Origin: Astragalus membranaceus
Lineage: Eukaryota; Streptophyta; Magnoliopsida; Fabales; Fabaceae
Assembly (NCBI GenBank): GCA_039519185.1
Contig: CM076847.1
Span: 1,054,001-1,118,000, forward strand
DNA length: 64,000 nt
Direction: 5' to 3'
This document shows positions 10,410 to 21,500 of this stretch, piece by piece; positions within the stretch are counted from its first letter, which is position 1; every line of letters starts with the position of its first letter. Below the pieces are notes generated by a model. The model searched no databases, was not told the DNA's origin, and saw only the letters and a program-made list of their open reading frames with translations. Position numbers and translations under genes: made by a program.

Positions 10410-11661
10410 GGCTTAAAGGTACTTTTAGTCCCTGCAAATGTCACAATAATCCAGTTTAGTCCCTGCAATTCCAAAACTTTTAAAATAGACCCTGCAATTA
10501 CTAAACGTTACTACTTTTAGTCCCTGCTGTTAGTTTAGGCTTAACACTGTTAACTTTTGATGATGTGGCACACCCCCCCCACCCCACCCCCCCCACCCCC
10601 CCACCCCACCCCCTCTCCTCCCCTCCTCCCCTTCGCCCCCCCTCCCCTTCGCCCCCTCCTCCCCTTCGCCCCCCCTCCCCTTCGCCGCCCCCTCCCCTTC
10701 GCCCCCCCCCCTCCCCTTCGCCCCCTCCTCCCCTTCGCCCCCCTCCCCTTCGCGGTTCAAATCGAAATCGAAATCCATGTCTTCTTCTTCTTCTTGCGTT
10801 CAGATCTTGTTGCGTTCTACAAATCGAATTCGAAAACGCCCAAATCGAAATCGAAAACCCCAAATCGAAATCGAACTAAGGGAAATCGAAAACGTTCAGA
10901 TTGCGTTGGATTTCGTTTCTGATTTTGTGTTTTTGTTTTTTATTTCGATTTCGTTTACAGATTTTGTGCGTTTTTGATTTCGTTCGATTTCTGGTCTTGT
11001 TACAGATTCGTGTTTTTTTGATATCGTTTCTGATCTCGTTACAGATTCATGTGTTTTTTATTTTGTGCGTTTTTGATTTCGTTTCTGATCTTGTTACAGA
11101 TTTTGCGTTTTTGATTTCGTTCGATTTCGTTTACAGATTTTGTGCGTTTACAGATTCGTGCGTTCACAAATTCAAAGCGTTCGATCCGTTTCGAAGGGGA
11201 GGAGGGGCGAAGGGGAGGAGGGGGCGAAGGGGAGGGGGGAGGAGGAGAGGCGGAGAGGCGAAGGGGAGGAGGGGAGGAGAGGCGAAGGGGAGGAGGGGCG
11301 AAGGGGAGGAGGGGCGAAGGGGAGGGGGGGGGGCGAAGGGGAGGGGGGGGCGAAGGGGAGGAGGGGGCGAAGGGGAGGGGGGGGCGAAGGGGAGGAGGGG
11401 GCGGAGAGGCGAAGGGGAGGAGGGGAGGAGAGGGAGGAGAGGGGGGTGGGGTGGGGGGGGTGGGGGGGGGTGGGGTGGGGGGGGTGGGGGGTGGGGGGTG
11501 TGCCACATCATCAAAAGTTAACAGTGTTAAGCCTAAACTAACAGCAGGGACTAAAAGTAGTAACGTTTAGTAATTGCAGGGTCTATTTTAAAAGTTTTGG
11601 AATTGCAGGGACTAAACTGGATTATTGTGACATTTGCAGGGACTAAAAGTACCTTTAAGCC
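10410..11661. mobile_element. Mutator-like foldback with C-rich and G-rich arms
   Basis: Perfect ends GGCTTAAAGGTAC...GTACCTTTAAGCC with terminal inverted repeats of about 165 bp. A perfect 9-bp target duplication TAATATTTA (10401-10409, 11662-11670) flanks it; copy A holds the empty site near 1949. Inside the TIRs the left arm (10570-10755) is almost pure C-rich minisatellite with a CCCCTTCGCC core, and the right arm (11195-11503) is its G-rich complement. The loop between (10760-11190) repeats CGAAATCGAAATC and TTTCGTTTCTGATTT words. Long Pro/Arg/Gly-rich open frames in the arms come from these repeats. No transposase. Confidence 0.92.
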
Positions 11662-11715
11662 TAATATTTATTATAGAGAGAAATACGTAAATTGAAATAC
11701 TACTTTGGTCCCTAT

Positions 11716-11828
11716 AATAAGAAAAATTTGCAATTTTAGGTTTATTGAATAACTGATGTATTTGACATATATTATAGACCAACATCAGTTATTCAATTAA
11801 TCTAAAACTGCAAATTTTTCTTATAATA
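11716..11828. repeat. Small foldback (MITE-like)
   Basis: The arm TATAATAAGAAAAATTTGCA... with TGAATAACTGATGT (11716-11761) is inverted at 11782-11828 (ACATCAGTTATTCAAT ... TGCAAATTTTTCTTATAATA). In copy A the left arm survives at 1992-2040 and the right arm is partly lost beside the SINE at 2055. Confidence 0.75.
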
Positions 11829-11902
11829 AGAACTGGAGAGAATAATAAATAGTTAATAATAGTATAGGATAAAGACAAATAATTGTATCAAAAGTTACAA
11901 TA

Positions 11903-12042
11903 TTTTTTTATAAGCAAAGCAATGTTAGTGGGGATGGGAAAATGTTAGTTTTCGGGGTTTGTACCCGGGACCTCTTTTTTGCACTCTTTTAGTGCACTCT
12001 TTCGGTATCCTTTAGCTCGCCAACTGAACTACCTACTTGGGA
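11903..12042 (-). mobile_element. tRNA-derived SINE in reverse orientation, copy B
   Basis: On the minus strand it has an A-box-like TAGTTCAGTTGGCGAGC and a B-box region GGTCCCGGGTACAAACCCC. Flanking AAAAGTTACAAT and CAAAGTTATAAT suggest a target duplication of about 11 bp. The orthologue in copy A is at 2270-2398. Confidence 0.78.
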
Positions 12043-12224
12043 TCAAAGTTATAATACTTATTAAATTTCTTGGATTTTGGAAATAACCTTAAAACAACAA
12101 TTATAAAGGAACGTATGTAGTAGTATTAAACAGCTAGAGTAACATAGAAGATATATTTGTGAAAAAAAAACAAGAGATTTTGGCACGTATCAATGTCAAA
12201 ATGGATAGATTGGATTGGATTTTT

Positions 12225-12391
12225 TTTGGTGGGTTCCATGATGGTGGTGAAAAATCAATGATGGAGAAGAAGGGGGATTAGAAGAGAGATTTGGGATTTT
12301 AGGAATTTGGTTTAGGAACACTCATTTGAAGAAGAAGAGAGTGTGGGTGGTTTTGGTGTGGGTGAGAGAGAGAAGAGAGTGGTTGTGGTGT

Positions 12392-12433
<42 letters not shown>

Positions 12434-12874
12434 AGTGGTTTGTGGTGGTTGTGGCGTCGGTGAGAGAGAGAGAGAGAGAGAGAGAGAAGATAGTGGTTGT
12501 GGTGGTGGTGGTGGTGTGGGTGAGAGAGAGAGAGAAGAGAGTGGTTGTGGTGGTGGTGGTGTGGTGGTTGTGGTGTGGGTGAGAGAGAGAAGAGAGTGTG
12601 GTGGTGGTGTGGTGGTTGTGTGGATGAGAGATGGAGAGAAGAGAGAAGAGAGTGGAGAAGAAAGGGAATAATAGAAAATAATGAAAAATAAATAAAAATG
12701 AATATTAAATGACACATAAGTATTCCGTCAGCCAAATCAGTATTTTTTGTAACAGACCACTAACAGAAGGGCCTAAATCAAAAAGCTGTATTTTGCAAGG
12801 AGCTTTAGAAAAAAATTGCAGGATGCTAAACCAAAACACGTTATATTTGCAGGGGCCTCAAACATATTTAAGCC
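12225..12874. mobile_element. Left-truncated copy of the 3373-9666 Mutator-like element
   Basis: Begins abruptly at GGTGGGTTCCATGATGG (equivalent to 4008) and runs through GAGAGA and GGTGGT repeats to the intact right terminus CATATTTAAGCC, followed by TAAAAAATA. It shows the uninterrupted site into which CACTA jumped in copy A. Confidence 0.85.
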
Positions 12875-13107
12875 TAAAAAATATATTATTTTATTTTTGT
12901 AAAAATTATTTATTAACTTTTTTATCCAATGGATTTTTATGTTTGATTAAAAATAATCTAAAGGGATTACAAAATTAGTGAATGGATTAGATCCGATCCA
13001 TTATTTAAATTGGATCTAATCAATTTTTTTTAAAAATTTGTAATGGATGGATTATTTGAATTTTTTAATGGATGGATTGATAGATGATTGAATAATGAAT
13101 GATTTTG

Positions 13108-13206
13108 TCACTGCTGGGCCAACTGTCCTGCCCTTGGAGACACCTACAATGAGCAAGGGATTAGTGACTGCTGTCTGTGCGGTGGATACCCGAGTTTACC
13201 CAAAAA
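13108..13206 (+). mobile_element. SINE-like short retroposon with 16-bp target-site duplication
   Basis: A 99-bp body ending GGATACCCGAGTTTACCCAAAAA is flanked on both sides by ATAATGAATGATTTTG (13092-13107 and 13207-13222). Same family as 1461-1577. Confidence 0.88.
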
Positions 13207-13222
13207 ATAATGAATGATTTTG

Positions 13223-13903
13223 ACACCCTAATGGCACTAAAGTATATGTGTGAGGACAAAATTGTAATAGTAAAAGAATTTATTCAGCAAGTTTTCTCGT
13301 CCACAATGGAGAAAGGTTTTATTTTATGTGTGTCCCACATAAAAATTCTTCTTTGCTCCTTCTTTTCGTTGTTTTTTAACCAAAATCACCTTTTATTATT
13401 CTTAAATTTATTTGTTTCGAACGTAATTTATCAATTTTTACATTTTTAATATTCTGTGCCTTGTATTTTGTAAGATTTTACATCAAATTAATTTGATTTT
13501 TAATTAATTATCAAACCAAATATTGTTTTATTTATTTGGTTGATAAAATATTTATAAATTAAATTAATAACTAATATCTACATTTCAACTTAATTTTTAT
13601 TTCAAAAAATAACTTTTATTTCAAAAAATAACTTTTGTTCCTACAAATATATCATATTACATGTTTAATGATAAATCAGTTACTAGCTCACGTATTCTTG
13701 AACGAGGAGAGCCAACTAACACGTGTTAAATAAAATTTTTGCTACCCCATAAGCAGTCTAATTTGGAAGGAAGTGGCCTCCTATGATTTCCTTCATATAG
13801 AAGGTACTAAAGGCTTAGGGATCCTTTGCCATAGAGAGAGTGTTTTGTGTGACAACTATCTCGTAGTGCGACCATGACAATCAGACATCATATCATTTTT
13901 TTA
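13223..13903. other. AT-rich intergenic DNA
   Basis: No gene is supported. At its right end a 25-bp unit containing AGACATCATATCATTTTTT occurs twice in tandem (13883-13902 and 13908-13929); the second copy overlaps the target-site duplication of the retrocopy. Confidence 0.6.
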
Positions 13904-14163
13904 AGGTAGACATCATATCATTTTTTTTTGGAAAGCAGCATACTTCATTTAATTGATAATGAGATCATCATTACAAGATACATGAAGCAAGTGAGGTTGG
14001 ACATTTCTAAACCGAAAGCTAGGATCAACATCTTTCAAAGAAACTACTACACAAGGAATATGAGCATTGAAGACATTACATTTAGATAGTTTAGCGGCCC
14101 CAGAGGCATAACCAACCCAAACACAACAACCTAACATCCAGATTAGCAGTAGCTTCAGCACCC

Positions 14164-14889
14164 TGTTTGCTGGTGTTTTTAGCAAACAATCACTGGTTTT
14201 ATTAGAAATGTTTGAGATTAAACCAGAAATCTCTGAAGCAATTGCCTTTAAACACCACAGTTTGTCAACAAATATATTTTTAAAAAGGAGACAATTCACC
14301 ATGAACATGCAAATCAAAGAAAAAGAAGTAGTAAAATGGAACACAGAAATATAAAATGACTTGTATTGAAAGCAATAAATTGCATTAAATGTAAAGAGAA
14401 AGGTGCACAAATTCACATACGTGGTACAATGATTCTTTTACTCTGTTTTCGCTGTAACTTGGAAGTTAGAGTTTCAGAACTGTGTGTTTGGTATAATAAT
14501 TTGGCACCCTTGATTTCTACGTAAAACCACTATTTATACAGAAAAATAATGACTGAAATGTAAACTGCTATGGACACGTGGCTACGTCTCATTAACCAAT
14601 GATGGACTTCGTGCCACGTTCGACGCCACATAACTGCCCACGTTGAATTAACCGTAGTCTTGAAATTCGACACAACTGTCTGCTAATAACTACTTGACGA
14701 AGTCCTGAATACACTGTCCTGTCGAAAACTCTTCCCTGTCGAAATGGTGAAGACCTCTTCTGTCGAAAACATGCTGAGATGACATAAATGTCACTTATTC
14801 TCTCTGAAGGCATTATGAATGTTCTTTAATGAAAAGTCAAACCTTATTAACTAACCACTCAAAAGTCTTGTCAAAATTCTAGGCTAACA
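14164..14889 (-). repeat. 3' LTR of the Tat-like element
   Basis: 726 bp, TGTTTGCTGG...GGCTAACA on the plus strand. Against the 5' LTR: a 2-bp deletion near 14211 (TTTGAGA versus TTTGTGAGA) and substitutions near 14342, 14868 and 14874. A TATA box (TATTTATA, read on the minus strand) is at 14531-14538. Confidence 0.95.
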
Positions 14890-14890
14890 A

Positions 14891-14906
14891 ATTGCCCCCC
14901 AAAAAT
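14891..14906 (-). promoter_or_regulatory. Polypurine tract of the Tat-like element
   Basis: On the minus strand TTTTTGGGGGGCAATT lies directly upstream of the 3' LTR start TGTTAGCC. This is the usual site of plus-strand DNA priming. Confidence 0.7.
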
Positions 14907-15131
14907 ACCTTTTTCGACAATGTTTAAGGAAGAAAAAGAATATTTTTGAAGATTTCGAAACGTCACCTCCAACAACTTTACATTAAATGGTGATAGGCAA
15001 AAATAATCATGACCTTACGCAGATAAAGCGAACCATTTCATTGGGCCACGTCATTTGGTTGGTAGACCACGTCTTTTCAGAACCTCAAACGTGCGAAGCA
15101 TCGTAACTGTGTAACCGTTGCACCTCTAACG

Positions 15132-15138
15132 TATAAAT
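15132..15138 (+). promoter_or_regulatory. TATA box of the antisense PMD gene
   Basis: TATAAAT in the context ACGTATAAATACG, 164 bp upstream of the ATG at 15296 and outside the LTR. Upstream lie CCACGTCA-type ACGT-core words (15045-15075). It would give a start site near 15165, independent of the LTR promoter. Confidence 0.6.
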
Positions 15139-15295
15139 ACGTTTCACTTCATCTTCTTCATTTTTACGCTCCCTTTGAACCTTAAACTCTGAAATTTCTC
15201 AGCTAACTTTGCCTCTTCACGAAAGCTTCAAACTTTTTCATCGTTTCGACATCTCCACTAAGAACACAACCCTCTTTGTTCATTATTTACAACAG

Positions 15296-18200
15296 ATGGC
15301 TTCTTCCAGCGCTCAAACTCAAAAACAAACAGTTGCTGTGCATGGCTTTGAAGGCTTCGTTGAAGAACCTTCACTAACTTGTTTTAATCAGATACTCATT
15401 CCATCTGGTAAACCTTTTACCCATGCTTATTTAGGTCCTCTTCCTGACCCCATAGAAAGCGAAGAAGTTAAAGCGATTTTTCCTAGTCATCGCAAACTTC
15501 AACCCAGAATTTTTGAAGAAACTCCTTTTCATTTGGAATTTCTGAAAAACCCCAACAGAGTATTTAGATCTGCTCCTAAGGTAGAACAAAGTGATTACAT
15601 CGCATGGCTTGACAAAGTTCAAAAACAAAAGGAAACCATTTGGCAAGAACAGGGGATTTTCGACATTATCCAACTGTCGAAATATGGACCCAAATACGAC
15701 AGCACTATGATTCTAGCAGCATTGCAGTTCTGGGATATATCTACTCATAGTCTCCATCTGAAGTGTGGCATGTTAGCTCCCACTTTGTTGGATGTGGCTG
15801 CCATTACTGGCCTGAAACCATTGGGTGAAACCTTTGACCCTAAACTGGCCACCAACGACTATGGCTTCTCATTTAACAACCCTACCTTTAGTGCTTATAT
15901 TGCTGATCATCATGATACTGAGAATGCTGAAGTATCTGATCTAGAACATATAGCTTTTCTTACCCTGTGGTTGTCGTGCTTTGTCTTTTGCTCCCGTTCT
16001 CTCCAAGTAGCAAAAGTTTTCGTTCCTTTGGCCATTCAACTCCATAAGACCAAGAAAATCAATTTAGCGAAATTGGTTCTAGGAAATCTCTATCAGCATC
16101 TTGATGGTGCTGCCCTCGAATTGAAAGAAGGCGAACCCACTGACAAACTGCTCATTGCTGGTCCTATGTGGCTTATGCAACTTTGGCTCTTAGCCACTTT
16201 TGAGTCAAGGCTGAACTTGTTCATTCCCAAGGAAATTCGACCAACCTTACCAACTAGAAGAACAGAAGGAGTTCGACTAGCACAATTAAGGAATAGGGAG
16301 AAAGACTTGTCTTACGAAGAAGCGTTTTCCATGTACTTCGACATCTTCAACAAGTGCACTACTTTCGTTGATGCTATGGCGCCTTTTGTCAAATGCACTT
16401 TTGGACCATCTTGGTTCATCAACGAATTTCCCTCTAAATCAACAGAAAATGCTGAAGAAATAAACCAAATCTGGCAAGCTTATCTTTCGCCCTCTCTTCT
16501 TTCAATAAGGCTCTCCCCAAGCAATAACAAAAACAATCTTGGTATTAGCAGATATTTTCCCAGCTACTTTTCGAGGCAATTTGGGCTATGCCAACTTCGA
16601 CCGGCCCCGGTCTGTTTGCACAGGAGAGAGTTCAACACTCCAGAGACAGAGCAAGCTTATCAGCAAATCTTCAAGAATTTTCGTTTCAAAGATTTGCTCT
16701 TTGAACCTGCTAAATTTCAACCCAACTTTTCTTGTACGAAGGCATTCCAAGATTGGTGGGGTGGATATTATACTAAAGCTCTTAAAGGAAAAACTGATGC
16801 AGAAATTTCGAAAATTTTGTATTCAGCTTTTCCTTCTCAAATTGCTGAGAAGAACAAACCCCCAGGTATCCTCAGATAATTGGAAACATACTTCTTTATT
16901 AGTTAAAATTTAAAACCATTTACCTGATAAAATCTTTGCATTATGAACAGCTGCTGTTTCACAGAAGAAGCTTGCTAAAGCAGCACCAAAGCAAAACAAG
17001 CCAACAGCAAGGACACCACCCAAAACAAAGAAGAAACTTGTGGTCAAATCTACTTCCAGCTTACCCCAAATAGAGGTATATCTTTGTTAATTGACTAGAC
17101 CTTTAAAGTAGAAAATTCGACCATATTTCATCACCTTTATTTCTTTTTCCTCTTTCAGAAGAAACCTGGAGTAACAAGTTCTCTTGCAATAGGGCAAAGC
17201 CTACTTGTTTCCAGTTCTGAGGTAACAAATATATCTTCATTCTTGTTTCAAATTTCTTCGACTCTTTTAACACTTGATTATGTGTTAAACTCATGTTTCT
17301 CTTTCGCAGGATACTGATAGTGATGATGATAACATGCCTCTTATCCATCGGTCAAGGAAACGAATGCAACCCGAATCCCAAGCAAGGGCTAAAGGGATTG
17401 TGATCAAAGAACCACAAGAGCAATCTCAGGGACCTCCTCCTAAAAGACTTCACACAACAGTCGAAATTCCTGTTGTCGAATCTGTAGCTGCCCCAAATGT
17501 TCTTTCGGCTGAACAAATTTTACCTGTACCATCAACGCCTATGGAGATTTCCACAATAATTCCAACTACCCAAAATTCTCCTATGGTTGTTGACGTTGAA
17601 GGAACAAACATTGCCACTAATGCGAATGTCGAAATAGAACCTGAGCAAACCAACGAGCAAACACCAGATGTGGCAGGCGCTAAGGCTTCAAGCAAAGAAA
17701 CGATCGAAATTGAGGCTCAAGAACAAGCTTCTACCAAGGAATCAACTAGTAGCGCTATGAGTGACCAGGAATTTTCGCTAATGAAGGCGACAAATCCTTT
17801 GGCTGCTCTTAAACACTTGCTGAGCCTTTCTTCTTCTTCCCCTGCCATGGTTTCCAGTGCTTCGACTACTTCCTTGACCTCTGTTACTCAAGAGTCTACT
17901 GAAGAATTGCTTCAGCAATTAAAAGCTAAGGTCTTGGAAGGCAATCTCTTTACTAAGATTGAAGAAAACCCATCAGAAAGCTTTGCAATTAAGGACATCG
18001 CTCAAAAATTGCTGCAATCAGAGCCTAATGCGAAACTTTTCGCTTTCTTGATTGAATTTTTGCCAGTCTTTGAAACTTTCGCACTTCACATCAGTAAACG
18101 CTCTGAAACTTCTATGTTGAAAAACCAAGAGGCTGTACTTCATCAAGAGAAAATTAATGCCTTCAAAGTTTCTCAAACCCCCATTGATGAATTGGAAGTT

Positions 18201-18464
18201 CAAATAACGAAGGATGAGCAAGAACTTGCTAACTGGAATTCAAAAATTCAGCACTATGATGAAGAGATAAGAATTCTCCAAACAAAACTGGCAAATGCTA
18301 AATACCAAAAAGGTTTGGTGCAACAAAGAGTTAAGCTTTCTGGATTCTCCAAACATCAAGCCACTATTGCTCAACTGGATAAAGAGTTAAGCTTTCTGGA
18401 TTCTTCCATTGCTGTGGGCACCAAAATTCTCTACAGGCTCAAGCATTCTCTTCAAAGCCTTTAG
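15296..18464 (+). CDS. Antisense gene of the retrotransposon: plant mobile domain (PMD) protein, four exons
   Basis: Exons 15296-16865, 16951-17075, 17159-17221 and 17310-18464 join in one frame of 970 residues. Every intron is GT/AG (CCAG|GTATCC, GAACAG|C; AGAG|GTATAT, TTTCAG|A; TGAG|GTAACA, CGCAG|G). Residues about 110-480 have PMD features: GMLAPTLLDVAAITGLKP, FLTLWLSCFVFC and AGPMWLMQLWLLATFE. Exons 2-3 add a Lys-rich linker, exon 4 a Ser/Thr/Glu-rich acidic region, and residues about 860-965 a predicted coiled coil (Glu/Lys/Leu heptads). It lies tail-to-tail with pol, 85 bp between stops. PMD proteins such as Arabidopsis MAIN and MAIL1 act in the nucleus and affect transposon silencing (established); a role here in countering silencing is only inference. 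I chose the ATG at 15296; frame 15209-15295 is open but has no ATG. Confidence 0.85.
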
Positions 18465-18549
18465 TAACATGTAATAGTGTAGGATTTCTTTTAATGGCCA
18501 TGTAATTATTTTGATCGAATACATTACCATTTTGAACCAATTTATGGTT

Positions 18550-21500
18550 TTATCCTTGCTCGATTCTAACTTCGTTTAACGTTGGCTTATATTGTTTTAA
18601 ATACTTGCCATTTATTTTGAAGATTCTATTTTCGTCACCCAATTCTTCGACTTCGTATGCCCCATTAGAAAAACATTGCAATATGCGAAGTGGACCTTCC
18701 CAACTGGGTGACCATTTACCCAAAACTCTATCTTTTTTATCCATAGGTAACAATACTTTCCAAACTAAATCACCTGAATTAAAGGTTTTTAACTTAACCT
18801 TTTTGTTATAAGCTTTAGCTACTCTTTCTTTCTGTCGAATAAGCATTTCCAAAGCTAATAACCTTTCCTCGTCTAAATCAACTAACTCATCAAGCATCAT
18901 ATTCCAATAATGATCAAAAGGAATTTCATACTGTCTTTGAATTCTTGTTGATTGTAAACAGATTTCGACAGGCAATACTGCATCGTGTCCAAAGGTTAAC
19001 CTGTATGGAGTAGCATTGATAGATTCTTTGGGTGAACTCCTACAAGCCCATAAAACTTGATCTAAAGTGTTATGCCAATTTCTGGGTTTTTTCCCAACAT
19101 GCTTTTTAATCAAGTTAATAATGATCTTATTGGCAGCTTCCACTTGACCATTGGCTTGTGCATAATATGGTGTCGAAGTTAATAACTTAAAACCAATTTC
19201 AGAAGCAAATTCCACCATTTTTCGACCAGTGAAAACAGAACCCTGATCTGTAGTTATGGTTTCTGGAATTCCAAACCTATAAATAATATGATTTTGGATA
19301 AACCGTATTACTGCTTCTTGATCAACATTGGTTAAAGGTATTGCTTCAACCCATTTGGTAAAATAATCAATTCCTACCAATATATACTTATGACCTTTTG
19401 ATGATGTTGGCTTTATTTCTCCAATTATATCCAGAGCCCAACCTCTGAATGGCCAAGGTTTCACTATGGCATGCAATTCATTTGCAGGTACATGTTGTAT
19501 TCCAGCATGCTTTTGACACTCTTGGCATCCTTTGGCGAACTCTATACAATCTTTCAACATTGATGGCCAATATATTCCTTGTCGAAATAACAGCCATTTC
19601 ATTTTATGGCCTATTTGGTGCGAACCGCAAGCTCCACTGTGTGTTTCAGAAACTGCTAAATATGCCTCATTTTCATTAAGACATTTCAATAATACTCCTT
19701 CAGGAGTTTTCTTAAACAATTCGTTTCCAATTATCACATAGCTTAAAGCTCTGTACTTTACCTTTTTATTGGTATTTCCTGTGGGATTTTGCAAGTATTC
19801 TACAATAGGCTTTCGCCAATCACCATTGGCCATATTGTCAATAGCAAAAACTTCTGCTAAAACAACTTCATCAACAATGTGGTGTTGTTCGATACATTCC
19901 TCATCTGTATTTGTTGCCCCCCTAGTTTTTGGTGTTGACAATAATGATGAAGAAATATCATCAGACACGAGTTTCTCTTTTATTTCGACTAATTCTTCAA
20001 GGCTTTGTTTTGAAACTCTATAACCTGATGCAATTTGGGCCAAATCATTCGCCACTTGATTATCAACTCGTGGTAAATGTTCTAAATGAACAGAGTCAAA
20101 TCTCTTTAATAAGGAATTGGCCATAATAAAGTATTTAATAAGGTGTTCTTTAATACATTTATATTCTTTGGTCATTTGTTTGATAACCAATTCTGAATCA
20201 CCTTTTATTTCAATACATCTTGCCCCCAGCTCAAGTAAAATTTCAAGGCCTATAATAAGAGCCTCATACTCAGCTTCATTATTTGAGCAATGATTTCGAA
20301 TTTTACACTTGTACCTCGTTGGAATGTTATTTGGTGAAATAATTAAAACACCAATCCCAACCCCTTTTTTATGACTCGAACCATCAAAATACAACCTCCA
20401 AGGATGTGTGTCTACGAAATGTAATGTTTCTTCGACAACAGAGTGGTCCACTATAAAATCAGCAACCACTTGTCCTTTAATTGATTTTAAAGGTTGATAA
20501 GTTAAGTCATATTCAGATAAAGCTAAAGCCCATTTACCAATTCTACTATGCATTATTGGTTTCGACAACATGTGCTTAATAATATCAGAATGCGAATAAA
20601 CACAAACATTAGCTGGCTTTATATATTGCTTTAACTTTGTGCATGAAAAATACAAGCAAAGGCACAACTTTTCTATAGAACTGTACATAGTTTCAGCATC
20701 TATTAAGACTCTACTAAGGTAATATATGGCTCTTTCGACACCATTATCATCCTCTTGAGCTAACATGCTACCTATTGTTTTTTCAGATGCTGCTATATAC
20801 AATTTGAGCACTTTGTTTCTAATAATAGGCATTAGAATTGGTGGTTTCATCAAATAAGACTTAATTTCTTCAAAGGCTGCTTGATGAACTGATTCCCATT
20901 TGAAAACTTCTTCTTTCTTCAGTCTCAACAATGGCGAAAATGCTTGAGTTTTGCCACTTAGATTTGATATGAATCTTCGTAGGAAATTGATTTTTCCCAA
21001 CAATGACTGAAGTTCTTTTTTGGTTGAAGGAGCCTTCGTTTCAATTATAGCTTTAGTCTTATTCTGATTGATTTCAATGCCTTTTTTGTGCACCACAAAA
21101 CCCAAGAAATCTCCTGCACGCACACAGAAGGCACATTTTAATGGATTCATTTTCAATCCATATTTCTTCATTCTTTCAAAAGATTGTCGAAGATGGTCTA
21201 AATGGCCATTTTCTGAGGAAGATTTAACTACCACATCATCTATGTATATTTGCATAAAGTTTTCAATAAAATCATGAAACATACAATTCATTGCCCTCTG
21301 ATATGTAGCACCAGCATTTTTTAAACCAAATGGCATTACTACCCGTTCATAAATACCTAATGCTCCTGGGCAACGAAATGCAGTTTTCGATACATCTTCT
21401 TCAGCAATAAAGATTTGATTATACCCAGAATAACCATCAAGCATGCTGAGGTATTCAAATCCTGCTGCTGAATCTATCAACATTTCTGCCACAGGCATTG

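Larger units (their letters stand above)
9835..13028. repeat. Tandem segmental duplication, copy B
   Basis: Head-to-tail copy of 1209-9830. It keeps the shared short retroposon, foldback and inverted SINE, and the right end and right flank of the Mutator-like element. It lacks the equivalent of about 2567-4005, with the junction inside a T-run near 12222. Confidence 0.85.

Noticed and set aside
10501..11570. Pro-, Arg- and Gly-rich open frames on both strands
   Set aside because: They are translations of C-rich and G-rich simple sequence in a foldback; both strands and several frames are open for the same trivial reason.
13949..14416. 155-residue minus-strand frame as a gene
   Set aside because: It is a chimera of the LTR and the end of the retrocopy; the LTR part also appears at 25858-26097 in the other LTR.
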